From: Trileptium ribeirensis
Taxonomy: Eukaryota > Nematoda > Enoplea > Enoplida > Thoracostomopsidae
DNA length: 64,000 nt
Direction: 5' to 3'
Assembly: GCA_030248225.1 (NCBI GenBank)
Contig: JASANE010028269.1
Location: 24,360 to 88,359, forward strand
Shown here: positions 1-13,500 of the stretch, one piece after another
How positions within the stretch are numbered: position 1 is the stretch's first letter
Layout of the letters: the number at the start of each line of letters is the position of its first letter
Translations under genes and position numbers: made by a program
The notes under the pieces: model-generated
Seen by the model: the letters and a program-made list of their open reading frames with translations, nothing else
The model's database searches: none
What the model was told of the DNA's origin: nothing

Positions 1-2620
1 GGTGGTTCCAAATCCCAGGTCCCGAAATTCCAAATGTTGTGTGACTACGGAAAGTTGTGTGGTTTGGTGACTGCGATTGCGCTTAAAATACATGTTTTCT
101 GTGAGCGTGGTTCGTGTCAGTTGTAGCAAGGTACGGGTATGCAAGGCTACAGAACACAACTTTATTGGGCATTGCGGTGCAGCTGATTGGTAGGGTTGGT
201 TTAACTGTCATTATTGGTGCGGTGGCGGTTTTTTGTTCAATTATTGCGTGGGTGTGGCCTTGGTATAGCTATACGGTTGGTGTAAACATTTACAAGGAAC
301 AATTGGCGCGAATTTGGATTATTATGGTGCAGTATGGCGGGGTTGGTTAACAGTGCGGTGGTTGATGGGTTTCAACGTGGTAGACTATGGACAATGTAAA
401 AAAAGACTATTTCGTTAAAAGAAGACTCTGACTTTAATGAATAATTGCCGGATGATGAATGATTGCTTTGCTTGATTCGCTATTGATTGAATTTGGGGTG
501 AATGGTTTAATTCATTGATTGTTGTATGCAATGGGGATAACAAAGTTAGGAAAATTTGGGGACAAATTTTTGTGTGACGGAGGGGGTAATGTAACGATGT
601 GCTGCCTTGGGAACAAATTCACTCATGTCAAGCTGGGGGACGTATTAGGTCGTGTACCCCAAACACGGCTTGCCGACGCACTTAACTCCACTTCACATTA
701 GCTAAATTTGTTTCCTTATTTATTGTTTGTTGTTTACCATGTGTGCCATGCAGTGATTGTTTATTATATGTTATGTCGTTGGTTGCAGATGTTGTATACA
801 AAGGTTCATGCATGTGTATCTATCTACGAACTATTATATATAAACAATATATTACAAGTGTGACTATGTGTAAATGTGTTTATGACTTTATTATGTGTGC
901 AAAGTCTTGTGTACATGTGTTTGTGCCTGTATGTTCATTTAATGTAATTAGCTTGTGCTGGAATTATTATACAGGGTGTAGGAGCACTTTAAAAGTTAGC
1001 TAATTTTGAGAAAGTTTTACAGGAGAAACGAAAATGCGAGATTTTTATGTGAGTCTAGGCCATAAGTTGGAAATATATCGAATTTGAGTGTAAGGGTTGG
1101 GTGCCTTAAGCATTAGGCCTACATTAGCGGATATGTGTATGTGTATCTGCTGGATTTTCGAATAAAATCTGAAATTTTATTTATACTTAAGAATTCGGGG
1201 AAAATCATAAAAACTCATTCTCTAACGACTAAAATTCACTTAGGTTTAAGAGGGACTTTTAGGGGAGTGGAACCAGAGTAAAACTTGGAAAACTTTACAT
1301 GTAATTTCGAACACTTAGAGAAATCAACTAGGAGAAAATTGGGAGTAAACCTCTAGCTCGGGTATTTAAGCGGTTGCGCCGGTTAGATCAAGGCCTCAGT
1401 CGGCCTCAGAAGCTGCGCAATCTAGGTAGAGTACGGTTCAGCCGTTTATTTGTTTATTTGTGTGTAAAATTTATAACTTTTGGTAGTGTATGAAATAAAG
1501 TATATATCTGTGTTATAAGTGATGATACATTAAGGCTATAGGAATAAGCAAACAAAGTATCATTGGAAATCGCATAGAAGTATTTTGTGTGAAACTTGTT
1601 GTATTTCGTGTGTAATCTACGGTGGTTCTAGACACCCCTAGGACCACGTAGGCTACAGTACTGCTAAAATTTTTGAATTTGTATCTGCGTCATCTGTTGT
1701 AGTTATCCATGTGGAAATTTGATTCTACAATATTTCTAGTAACTTGGCGTTAAGAGAACCTGTGATTTTTGTTTCTCTGTCTATCTATTCTAATATAAGG
1801 GAAAGAATATATTCTGAATATATATTCTGAAAATGAGTTTTTTGACGATCAACGTTATTATTCTTTTTCTATTTTTTCTGCACAAATTGGGATTTTTAAA
1901 CGATCATCTAAACTCAAACTATTATTGTGTGCTGAACCTTTCAAACTATTATCGAGTTTGTGCTGCGATTTTGCTTAAATATTTTGAATATTAAGCATTT
2001 CCGTGTTTCCCAGTAAGAATAATCATTTTTTTGGCTAAATTTAAGATTTGTATTGAAAATTTTTCGGCTGAAAATTTTCTAATATTCAGTAGGGCTCACC
2101 TAAACTGAGTAGGAGGTTAGGTTCAAGGTTGTCCCAAATTTTAATTTTTAGCTTATTTTTATTTCCTAAATCTGTGAAAACCTAGCTAGTGCTGATGTCC
2201 TCGCTACTCTTTGAATTTTTGTTTTTCAACCCCATCGCACCGTTTTAGTTTGCTAATTGTTAGATTTGTTGCTGTTTAGTATGGTAATAATATTTACTGT
2301 TATTACTGTCGTTAATAAAGTAATAAAGTTTTATACCTAATTTGCATATTTTGATGCGTTTCTGAACTTTTCGGCTTTCAGTTTTGAGTTGACCCGTGTG
2401 TCTATTCCGCTTTTATGTGTTAAATTAGTTTATAATGAATTTCTAATGAACCTACGGTTCAGGTCAGATGCGATGGATTATTGTCCAAGTCTTCGTTGAC
2501 ATTGGCTTGAATCTCTGATTGTTCTCGGAATACTATTTCGGTTTTGTTACTGTTGGCGTACTTATTTTTTTACTTGAGCCTAAAGATAGCAGCTAAAAGA
2601 CGAATAGATTTGGAAGACGG
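1..2620. other. upstream region without a recognised gene
   Basis: AT-rich sequence with only short open frames that resemble no protein family. No exon-like run with both splice sites and recognisable protein was found. GT-rich stretches occupy the first 400 bases and 740-960. It may contain STAM 5' regulatory sequence or an untranslated exon, but nothing identifies one. Confidence 0.4.
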
Positions 2621-2633
2621 CCGGTTAAAAAGT

Positions 2634-2714
2634 GGTAGGGGTGGGCTTTGAACTCACGACTTACCGGTTTTGGGTCCGCAAGCAGGTGCTCTACCGCCTG
2701 AGCAATCCCTGCCC
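2634..2714 (-). repeat. tRNA-like segment, probable SINE head or tRNA pseudogene
   Basis: On the minus strand, an acceptor-like 5' end GGCAGGG pairs six of seven with CCCTACC. A D-arm GCTC-loop-GAGC and a T-arm GTGAG-TTCAAAG-CCCAC (four of five pairs) are present. The anticodon stem does not fold normally and the variable region is long. It is therefore tRNA-derived, not a functional tRNA. Related segments lie at 3015-3095 and near 3625-3690. Confidence 0.5.
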
Positions 2715-3014
2715 GACTTCAATGCAGATATAAAGCGTGCATATTTGACATCCCTTTTTCATAAGGTCTACTGGTGACCTTTAATTTTATATTAGATAAT
2801 TTTATATTTATTTTATTTCTAGATTAATAGTCCACATAAGCAGGCGACACACGAGACAGGGACTTGGGGTGGGACGCAAGCTTTTCGAATCGGAGTTCGG
2901 TAAGGCGGCAGCGGAATCCGCCCGTTCGGCATGTCCTCTATCTTAGGTAACATTTTTAATTATGCTGAGCGGTAGGAGATTGAACGCAAAGGAATTTGAA
3001 AATTTCGGCTGAAA

Positions 3015-3095
3015 TGTTGGGTAAGCTTGAGTATCGAGCTCATAGCTTCCCGATCTTAGATCTGCAAGCAGGCGCTCTACCGACTGGGCTTTCCT
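3015..3095 (-). repeat. tRNA-like segment, probable SINE head
   Basis: The minus strand has a D-arm-like GCCC-AGTCGGTA-GAGC, the CTGCTTGC block shared with the 2634-2714 copy, and a T-arm TGAG-CTCGATA-CTCA. The acceptor stem is not convincing. The shared block in the same order suggests one SINE family. Confidence 0.42.
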
Positions 3096-3624
3096 TTTCT
3101 GAGCTCAAAGCATATATAAAACTGCTATATTCGACAGCTACTGACCTCGTGGCATAGTACGAAAGTTACGATATTTTACTTGGTATATTTGATTTCCGTA
3201 CTTTGAGACTATAGTTTGTAGTACTGTGGATCCCACGGGTTAAGTACTTACTGCTAAAATTAGTGCCATCAGTTATTTTGTTATGGCTCATACTTTATCA
3301 ACCTTAACCCTGAGCTTTGATGTACCTGAGTAGTTTAGTGTATTGTGGGAAGATTCTGGGCTGTGCGAAATGGCTACCTAACGATGGAGTGGTTGATTAG
3401 TTCCGGTAGCACTCTCGATATCGAAGTGTCGATTATTGTGGTCTTTGTTCCCACCCCGGCGACGGCTTTTTGCCTTGACAAATTCAGTTGAAATTTCATT
3501 GAGTATATACATACAATTACCAGTGTTTGTTCACATTCGGAAACACGTCCCACATAGAAATTGTTAGGGTTTCTACGTTATTGTTAGGGTTACGATGAAA
3601 GGATGTAGAAAGCAGCGAACCAAA

Positions 3625-3690
3625 AAGTAGGGGCCGTGGTGCGATTCTAATCCACGACTTTACGGTTCGGAACCGCAGATTCATTTGTTT
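3625..3690 (-). repeat. partial tRNA-like segment (3' half)
   Basis: On the minus strand it contains CGTAAAGTCGTGGATTAGA followed by a CACCACGGCCCC end. This parallels the variable and T-arm half of the copy at 2634-2714. No D-arm half is evident. The stretch from here to 5200 shows no other gene or clear repeat. Confidence 0.3.
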
Positions 3691-5199
3691 GTCAGAACCA
3701 GTACATACCTGCCTTTATCAATACCCCACTCCCCTTCGAGGCGCTGGTCTACCCCGTGAGACTCCGCACTCGCCCCCTCCGTCCTTAACATTTTTGCAAA
3801 ACAGGGGGAAATTGGCAAAAATGAGGGTGCGCTTGGGGGCCGTCAACGTATTGTTACCCCATCTCCCATCTGATGGGCTCTACTGTTCCATTAGACGACC
3901 TTTTCCTTGCCGAACACAGTTACCGCCCTGAGACCTCTGAGAATCAGCACGGTTATTTTACTGGAGTTCCTTGGGCGTGCAGTTTCTTCTGTGACGTGCT
4001 GTATGTGCTACAAAGGGTAAATTTGGACAACAAAATTGAGAAATTATGTATGGAATTTTTCAATTAGCTGTAGTTACGTGTAGGGCTACATGGGGCCTTG
4101 CATATTTGGGGCATCCGGATACAAATATTGCAATTATAACCTACGGCGCTACAGTAAAATTTTTCTTAACTTCTTGAAAAGTGTGATTTATAAATTTCGA
4201 ATGTTCTCACCTAGTGTTGTTTCGTTATAAAGTTAATATGAACAATTTCTATATGATCCGAGGAAAAATATTGTTGGAAGTTTCCGAAAATCCTCAAATT
4301 TCGCAGCCACCACAAGTACAACAAGTGTGCTGTTTGCGAAATTCGTCAGCAGATGGTATTATCAATGCGTGTTACATTGTCAATTTTATTTTGCAATTAA
4401 CCGAAAAAGCATTGACAGTTGTTACAATATTTGATAGTGTTTCGGCTGCCCCCTGTCTTCGCATAACAAGTACGCCCATTTTTACATACTCGTGAGAAGA
4501 AGCTATTAATAAGTACTGAAAATTACAGATACTGTTTCTTCTAATGTAATAGTGTATTGGTTTCCTGTGTCTTTAAAGAGGATTTAGGCAGCTAAATTTT
4601 AAACGTCAAATTAGCCATTTAACGCTATGCCTCGTTTCCGTCACTGGGAGAATTATTTTTCGGAAATACCTCTTAGTAATGTGAGAAACCCCAAATTGCT
4701 ATATGGAAATGGAGCGAGCGGCGTTTTTATTGAGAGTGCTAGGTGGAAAAGGTAGTACTTTTTTCTGTTGGTGTCACTCATAACTCATTTTCAGATCATC
4801 GCATTTCAATAAATTTTTTGTTTGATTGCAAAAGTGATAACGATGTGTCTTTTACGTAAAACACAAACAGCTTCGACCCAATCATTGGGGTGAAAGTGGC
4901 TAAAACTGATTTTTAAGGTTTTTTGCCGAATTTGGCTATACAGATATATAACAATTTTTCGCTGCCTATATCTCTCGACACAGGTTTTGCCTCCGCAGAG
5001 AATCAGCTCATCGGGATCTACAATTTTGCTGAACAATATTTTTTGCGGAACCAGTCGCTAGGCCCGAATATGGTTCGCCGACGCATTTCCAAAAATAACT
5101 ATTTTTCAAATTACGGCGTGATTTGTCCTACAACGGGCGTCTATTATGTTGTCAAGCACGTTGAATGTGATGGTTTTGCTGTCTATAATCCAAATTGAT

Positions 5200-5640
5200 T
5201 TATTATACCTTTTCATGATTTTAAGGGTTTTATGGTCGACAGATCCGATTCCAAAAATGTAGTCTGTCTTCATTTGTTTGGTTATGCACTGCGTGCGAGG
5301 CTTCAGTAATGGACTATATATAGCTGTTTCGGTACGCTGAAAACGGAAGTTGATTTGTCCAGATCTCACCACAAATATTTGATGCTTTTTCACGAGTTTT
5401 AAATTGATTTAGGGTCAGTGAACACGATTTTCAAAATATGACGTGTCTGCAGTTGTTGATTAGGTATATATGCAGGGTATCGAAAATGATCTATATAAAG
5501 GGTTTTCGGCACGCTGAATGCAAAAGTTTGGTAATCTGGAGCTCATCTGGTGAATTTAACGCGTTTTTAATGGCTTTCAATAGGTTAGGGTCAATGCACC
5601 GATTTAGAATAGTCTGTCTTCATTTTTGGTTATAAAGTTA
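5200..5640 (+). repeat. degenerate tandem repeat, unit about 175 bp, about 2.5 copies
   Basis: A motif around GATTCCAAAAATGTAGTCTG followed by TCTTCATTTGTTTGGTTAT recurs in degenerate form near 5248, 5422 and 5599. Each copy is followed by a TATATAGGGTTTTCGG(C/T)ACGCTGAA-like block. The copies are strongly diverged, so this is old. Confidence 0.5.
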
Positions 5641-5687
5641 TTTCCATTGCATTTGTAATATTTCAGAACAGCTTATATAGGTTTTAG

Positions 5688-6649
5688 CAGGGAATAACCG
5701 GAACCGTCTATTTAAACCGGATCCGGAACCGGAACCTGGTCTTCGAAATTTATATATAGTAATAAAGATTAAGGAAGAAATGAAGGTATTGTGGATATAA
5801 AATACATTAAAAATAACTTTTCATTAAACTTAATGTATTGCGATGGCACTATTGCCTTTCTGAAAATTTAAAGAGACTTAGGAAGCTAATGTTTATTTAT
5901 CGAGCAATATGCCGGTTTTTGGACACCCAGAGTAAAAAATGCCTTCCACTATACACCATTGCGTATACTGCGTCAAATTGAATGTGCCTACAAAGCTTAG
6001 AGCGTAGGATACACACTTTCGCTCTGTCTCCAGAAGCTCTACACATACATTTGTTACATGTTCTTCTGTAGGAAACTTGAAATTATTGGTTAATAAATAA
6101 TAGATAGAAGGTAATTTTCTGATCAGTGGTCAGAGACACTGTTTAAGCTAGCTTTGGACAAACAGTGCCCGTCAGTTAGATGATAATGATGATAACTTTC
6201 TAATCAGACTGCTATAAATGAGACTAACTGTTATGCTGCTCGCACAGTTTCAATAAATACAGTTTAGTTACCGAGTTGGACCGGTTTAATTCGAACGTAC
6301 CCCGCAGACTTCTGAATGTGTAAAATAGCTGCTACAAGCATCTACCTGGCTTTGATTTGTTAACAAACTCCTGCATGTTATGAAAAATTCCTACTGTAAT
6401 ATTATGTGTCCTACTTACGTTTCACACGGCAAATTGCTTAGTTAATCTTTTCTTCTGCTTGGTTGTATTAGAACTTGATCGTTGTACATATGTTACATGT
6501 TACATATGTTTGGACCACAGATGAAGCAAAAATGTGGAAAATTTCAAACAAAATTTTTTAAACCGGAATTCCGGTATGGTTTTTGCCTTTTGCCGGAACC
6601 ACAACCGGAACACTATTTTCGCCGGAACCGGAATTCCGGTTACTTCCTG
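5688..6649. mobile_element. hAT-like non-autonomous DNA transposon (MITE), 962 bp
   Basis: The left end CAGGGAATAACCGG and the right end CCGGTTACTTCCTG are terminal inverted repeats with two mismatches. The flanking 8-mers GGTTTTAG and GTTTTTGG agree at six of eight positions, consistent with a decayed 8-bp hAT target duplication. Both ends carry runs of CCGGAACCGG and CCGGAATTCCGG palindromes. There is no transposase ORF. A related CCGG-rich fragment lies at 8120-8275 in STAM intron 1. Confidence 0.6.
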
Positions 6650-7414
6650 GTTTTTGGGTATGTTGATATGAGGTATTACTATATAGAATTCAATTTGACT
6701 GTATCGTATTTTCCAGGTGGTTTTGAAGTGGTTTAAGACCGATCGTCACTTGACCAGGTTTACTGAAAGACTGTCGTTTGTCGTCACTTAGCTATTTATG
6801 CGTTATATACATACTGCGCCTCCAAAAAACTATTTGCTACATGCGTAATTGGTAATGTCCCTTGACTTTTGTAATACCACCATTATAAGGCTTAAGGAGT
6901 TTCAAATGATATTATGGCTGTATATACATCAAACACAAGGCCTGTCGCAGGTGATTGCAAACACATAATATATAACTATAGGTTAAACCACGATCACTCT
7001 GTTTCACCCTGGTTTGCGAGTTAAATTCTAGAATTATGGACTCACGAGTATATGAGAATAAACTGATAAAGGGAAATTTGGTATAGTTGTTTGTTGCAAG
7101 ACACTAAGCGAGAACGGTTGATCTGTAACTTAAGTAATGGAATCACTAAATTCTGGACTACAAGGTACTTTAGAATTATAAATGTGTTGTTGTTCGATGG
7201 ACTAGCGTGGTTCATAGTTTGTAGAGCAATTAATTCTCGGCGTACTTGCAAGATGCGAGCACAGTAATCGATATATATCTTCTCAGCGATTCAGTGGTTC
7301 TTTTTGTAGTTTAATGCTCTATATATGTGCACATCTCTCTAAATTACTTATTCAACACTCAGAATGCACCCCCTTGGCGACAAGGTAAGCTACTAGTATA
7401 TGGCTAATAACAGC
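6650..7414. other. region immediately upstream of STAM, no gene seen
   Basis: AT-rich sequence. The last part (about 7320-7405) matches a dispersed repeat that also ends near 19290, with the shared CTTGGCGA(C/T)AAG and TAAGCTACTAGTAT block. No TATA box or CpG-rich promoter stands out. Confidence 0.4.
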
Positions 7415-7426
7415 TATTCTTTTTAG
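7415..7426 (+). promoter_or_regulatory. candidate splice acceptor just upstream of the STAM start
   Basis: The sequence TATTCTTTTTAG lies 33 bases before the STAM ATG. It could be a spliced-leader trans-splice acceptor, as is common in nematodes, or the end of a 5' UTR intron. A GTAAGC donor-like site at 7386 is only 41 bases upstream and lies in a dispersed repeat, so it is not convincing as a partner. Confidence 0.35.
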
Positions 7427-7459
7427 ATTATAAACTAAAGTTGTAACATATCTTAAAAT

Positions 7460-7505
7460 ATGCCCATATTAGGCGGTGCAACATCAAAGTTCGACGAACC
7501 AGTTG
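7460..7505 (+). CDS. STAM: STAM exon 1 (start codon exon)
   Basis: Encodes [15 protein letters not shown] plus one base of the next codon, then the donor GTAGGT. The short MP-hydrophobic-FD opening is typical of STAM amino termini. It joins exon 2 to give ...PVEKVTHE in frame. Confidence 0.82.
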
Positions 7506-10500
7506 GTAGGTATAAACAGCGTTTTTTAATTTCATTCATATCGTGAATATATATTTTTCTAATCATATATATATTTAGAAAGTAGGAAGCCTACCAAATG
7601 ATGGTCAATCAATGAAATTTTCACCGCGAACCAGCGCAGCTGGGAGCGGTACCGATCTTCGTTACCCCGCCTTTCGGTCCGAATGGGGTCTGGAGCGATA
7701 ACCAGAGCGTTGCGGTGTCGCCAAGCCGGTGATTTTCGCAGCAGGCTGCTGCCCATTTATCTGCCAACTAAGGATGAACAGCTGGGTTGGCTGGAGCACA
7801 ATGTACCTTAATCCCTTGCTTAAGGGGATTGCTGCAATCTTATGGCAGAGCGGGACTCGAACACACGGTCAGTGTATTACAAGTCAAATGCTCTAACCAT
7901 TCAAACATCGCGGCAAAGAGGGTCCGGATCCATCCTCTTTGAAATTGCAAAAGGTTATAAGTGGTTCATCCTTGAAAAAATACAACCTGTGTCGTTAAGT
8001 ATTGTTTGGAATGCTACACTGACCGCTAACCTTCACTCTAATACAAGGATTACTGAAATTCAACGTGTGGCACTAAACATTGTGACATATATGCAAATAT
8101 TTCGTAGGAGTGGCCCAAATTTCTGTTTTGGTAAAAATCCTTTCCCGATTGCGGTTTCGGTAAAAGCAAAAAAATATCGGAACCGGCATCCTGGTTTAGG
8201 TGTGATATTTGCCTTATGTCGAAACCGCAAGGAAACGAGATTTTCGCCGGAACCGGTATACTGGTTACTCCTTTATATATATTGTTACATACTGATATCT
8301 GAGAGTAATTTCGGTTCTCGGCGAGTGAGCTGGCTTCCATAAAGTGGGGGTGGGACCTGCCAAGTTTCGGTGCCCACTGGCAAAAAACGGGTGGCTCGGT
8401 TGGGGACCACTGGCAAAATTTTAGCTCCGCCTGACAAAATTGTTGGCTTCCCCGGTAAAGACGCCCCCAGGTCCAATAAAAATAGAAAGAATAGAAAGTT
8501 TTTGCAAAAATCCCTTTCCGAAATTAAAAAATTTACTAATTTCATCAAAAAATTATGTGAAAAGTTTATTAAGTACATTTTTGCATTATTTGTTATATAG
8601 CAGCATTAAGTTATATATTGTTATGTTATATATATTTGTTTTAGCATTTCTTTCAATTTTAAGAATTTTTAAATTTTGACCCCCAGAATATTTAGGGACT
8701 TTCTCTGTTTTAGGGACTAGTAGCAAAACAAAGTTCTTGGAGCGACGTCCGAGCTAAACCGATGTTTCACTGCGTAGGGATGACGAAACTGTGTATAGTT
8801 TTAATCAGACATGGCTTTCTTATCTAAGAAAGATTTTGTGTGCGTGCATATTGCCTTAATTTGGCTCATACCTTATGAGCTGTATTCCTATTGGTTCATG
8901 GTACATATATATCTCTGCTATGTATGTACGTTGTTTGTTCCTAGTTATTTCTTTCATTTCAGAAAAAGTTACTCACGAGACGAATACTTCGGAAAATTGG
9001 GCGTTAATTTTGGACATATGTGACAGTGTTAAAGACGGTGGATTAAGTGGTGCAAAAGATATATTGTTATCGTTGAAGAAGCGGCTCAATCATCGCGATC
9101 CTCATGTTGTTTTGCTCACTCTAAGTGTACGTGATTTCGCGAAATATTTATACATGTGCGCAGCTCCTGTTCCTATAGCCGATGTCTGAATTATCAAATT
9201 AAATCTTAGTATTCTGAATTTGCTTCGCTACAGTTGTTTCGTGTACGTACGGTACTGAGACACTGGGGTCACACTGTGATTCGCCTCAGCCGTCGTTGAA
9301 TTTTAGAAGGGGTCGGCGATTGTAAACTATGCAGTGTGCGCATAAATATATTATATTGTATTGTACGGTATTCGAAGCGTTGATACGTGCAAATATAATA
9401 AGGTTATGTGCACTTTCTCTGACATCACGTCGTTTCTATTTGATATGCGTGCTCAACACTAGCTATTACAAGTTTGGGGGGTGCTATTTTTTGGTGTGCC
9501 CTGACAAAGAACATGTGCCTATGTTTCGTGCCTCGTACACTTATGTAACAATGGACGTGACGCTGCTGCACCACGCATTTGCAAACACGGTGCCCGTACG
9601 ATCCAGCTGTCTGGGGCGGGCCTAGGTACTCATTTCGGACCATTTCCCTCGGCTAGAGCAAGAAAAGAAGGTACGAGCGTAGCAAGCCGCAGCAAACACT
9701 TCACGGGATGTGTTTAGTTACCGCTCTTTGGGTTGCACATGTCGGCTGGTACTACCTTCGGCATCCTCAAGGAGGTTGGCTCCGTCACCTGCTTGCAGGT
9801 CAAAGAGACCACGCGACTAATGCCTATCCTGGTTTCAGTAGGAAGTTTCAGTTGGCTATATCTTTGGGCTTGACCAAATACGTTTTCTGCCAATTTAAAT
9901 TATCGCCACAGTGGCCCCCACTAGGGCCGGGCTTGGAGCATATCGATACATCAATAAAAGCAGGAACACAGTTGGTTTCTCAAGGATCATTTATTGACAA
10001 ACAAATCGGGTAGATCTTCAGTTATAAGGTAGTACAGTGCGGTTATACGTTCGATAACATTAGCGTACATCAGTTATGGAAATGGTATAAACAATACAAC
10101 GCGGGTACATAGCTCACGCAGTTAATTGGGTTAACTCAAACCAGCGTGATTGCCTTCCTAATCGAACGTACACGTAAGGTAACATAACACTATATACATT
10201 TATATACCTTTTACGAACACTCCGGTGACGCTGTTCTTGCCTTAGTAAAAGAAAATGGGTAAAAAAATGGACACGTATGCCCAACGACACAGCTAAAATG
10301 GCATCGGAAGCTAACTGATGGCTCAATAATGCCAATCGGCCGATTCAGATACGCTGAAGGCTGCTAGTAAGTACTAAACAATGTACTAGGTTCAAGTACG
10401 CTGCGTTAGCAAAGGATTGAAGGCTGCTAGTAAGTACTAAACAATGTACTAGATTCAAGTACGCTGCGTTAGCAAAGGAGAAGAGACAATAGTATCGGGG

Positions 10501-13500
10501 TACAATTCTACTGCTTATGCTACCATACGAATAGCTAAATATGATGACAAAGTATACAGGGTACAATTTTATATATCAAGAATATAAAACAATATCATAC
10601 TACAATCAATAGTTCAACAGAATAGTGCGATACGATTCAATATATCAATAAATAGTACGGTACATTCGAATGACATGACATGACAGCAGGAAATAACTTG
10701 TAATATTTATTGCAAACTCATATCCTAATAATTCATTATAAAAGCCTTAATCCTAAGTAGCTAAAATAAGATATTTATGATCCAATTTTGCTCCTAGGCA
10801 AATCTTTTAAAATTAATTTACTTGACAAAGTCCTAACGCTCACTCTCGAGTCAGAATTGGTTACTACCAAGGACGTGGTTATTATACGCAATTCTATACG
10901 TATAGAAATTTTGAGCGTTAAATTTATAGCAGTCTCTTTTACTTGGCTTGGGTCTGACTTATCCGGTGGCTAGTTCATCGGGACTTAGGATACCTAGTTT
11001 GACTGGTAAAAAGTGCCAATACCACAAAAGTTTATTAAAATAAATAGGAAACAATGATAATAGGGAATCGGAAGGAACATGGAAAGTACAGTGCGGATCC
11101 GGCGTCCACTAGTAGTAATTTTAGTAACACCATCCTTGCTCAATATCAGCTACGTACCATAATGAGCAAAGTGAAAGTTTATTAAATATGTTATATATAT
11201 ATACGTATGGTTTAATAGGTACTCAGATTCGAATTAATCGTGACTTATTCTTATTGTGTGTATGCGTTTTGTGATTTGTACTGGTGAACTACTGCGAACC
11301 AAAAACTCGTGCAGCGCGAACATACTGATTCGTCTCGTAGGTCGCGGTAAAATGGATCACAACCGATTTTCTACCACCTACATTTTCTTAGGAATTGTTT
11401 TCCTAAGAAATTTTATGATTACCTTTATACACGATGTCTACCTTCTCAAACGTGGGGAATTAATGTTTATTATCAGAGAGTTTTGTTTTTGAATTTTGCT
11501 GCCGAACTTTTTCACTTTTTCTAATCGGGACAGCTAACCCCGACTGTCGGCTTTTTTTATTCCAGTCTTCGACCAAATGGATGCTGTTGATGGTTTCGGT
11601 CTTTTATTGCATTAATCAATTGGATTTAAAATCGTAACTTCTACCGATCCAATGGCAATTCCTTAGGTTCTTTTGGATTGGAAGTAATTATTACGCTCGT
11701 TCAATTTTACGAGAGTCGTCTACAGGTGCCCAAATTTTACCATCCCGTCCCTCATGAAAACCGTTTCAAAAGTTATCAAAAATATGTGACAAACCCAAAA
11801 CTTGGGACACGCACAGACAGACATACGGCAATTACATTATAATATGGTTTAAGGGGGATCCCCCAATTAGGGGGTACATCCCCCTTGCAAATGTTCGTCG
11901 ATACTTTCGGTACGTCTTAAAGAAATGAAACAAAAAGTTTGCCAAAATCCTTGAAGCGTTGAAAACTTACACCATGAAAACCAATAAAATGACACTATTT
12001 TTTAATTCAAAGGGGGGTGGGTTGTGAAAAAAGTGTAGATGTTGCCCAAAAATATTGTCCCTGCATTCTCATATCCATTTCCTATCCAACAAAAAAAAAC
12101 TGCATAAAAATCCATAAGGGTCCACAAACTAAAAGAAACAAAACAAAAGTATTTTGTCAAAATCCATCAAATCGTCCTCGAAATATTACAAATTTTACGG
12201 TGTTTCAGTTTTCGCGATTGGGGGAATTCCTTCTTAGTGGGTCGATTCTTTCGGCACGTCTTAAAGAAATCCATGAAGCAGTTGAAAAGTTACAGCAGGA
12301 AAACCTATAAAATGACACTATTTTTTAATTCAAAGTGGGGTGGGTTGTGAAAAAAACCGTAAGGAATGTCCAAAAATATTATCCATGCATTCCCATATTC
12401 GATTTCCTACCCAATAAAAAACCGCACAAAAATCCATAAACGGTTTCAAAAGTTATGGTCAAAAATATATGACAAACCCAAAACTTGGGACACACAGACA
12501 GACAGACAGACATGCGGCAATTACATTATAAGATATAATACTGTTAAAATATTAATATTACTAAACCCTTGCTTAGTACATAAATATTAATTGCTACCTA
12601 CATACTGATTTATTTTATATTTAAAGAATTTAGAAATATATTTATGTATTAAAGTTATATTAATTTATTATGTAATACTTACTTAATAGAGATATAAATA
12701 ATGTATTTAAGTAACTAATATAACAATTATTTCTAACTTATTCAAATACTCAAATTATGAAGCGATACTCATCTATTCCATGTACTCATAGCATAGCGAA
12801 GTCCGTGAACTCATAGCGGATTTGTACGGGACCGGTCTCATCGATAAGTCCAGAAGTTGTGTGCCAGAAAAGTCTGACCAGCTCCTACAAATTCCAAAGC
12901 GTTCCGGGCTATGGGCCAGAGCAGCGACGGCCCTCAATTTCGAAGATTCGGATTTGACACTTTAAAAGTTGTTTAGTAAAATTTTCTGATTTTTTTCGGA
13001 ATTTGAAATTTATGTTCCGTACCTAGAAATTTCGTATTTTTGTGAAATTTGGTGCTAGCTGCACGGCGAACAGCCACAACTCAATATGCTTTTGCACTGG
13101 CAGGGGCGGTCGGGACGGGTTTCCTGGCTTACTAATTTTCCTTACGGCTGTTCGAAACTCGCTTTTCTTAGTGACATACCTTCATGTCAGATTTTTACAG
13201 TCGACACAAGTTACAAAGCCAAATGATACAAGTGCAAATCGCAGGTCCAGACTGGCAAGTTACCGCAAGATACTTCTCACCAACCCGTTCCGTGGTATAC
13301 ATAAGGCCTGTTGGTACAGTATTTACATATGAATACAGGTACATATCAAAATGCGCCACAACGAATGAGGGTGGTGGGTCGGGACTGGTAAGGTACCAGG
13401 AGGTATCCTACCAGACCTGGCCGACCAGAAGCATATTAATTATACGCGAATTATTAAAATAGTGAACAGATATATAAGCCATGCAATATTTCACATGACT

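Larger units (their letters stand above)
9127..12750 (+). other. first part of STAM intron 2
   Basis: No exon was recognised. It contains a 64-bp direct duplication at 10355-10482 and two degenerate copies of a repeat ending GACAAACCCAAAACTTGGGA, then CAGACAGACA. The frames open here (for example 9329-9625) show no family resemblance. Confidence 0.45.

Noticed and set aside
114..350. Hydrophobic 78-residue frame
   Set aside because: Low-complexity GT-rich DNA gives Val/Ile/Gly runs by composition. There is no family resemblance and no splice context.
3560..3600. TTAGGG-like words suggesting a telomeric repeat
   Set aside because: Only two isolated GTTAGGGTT words separated by other sequence; no array.
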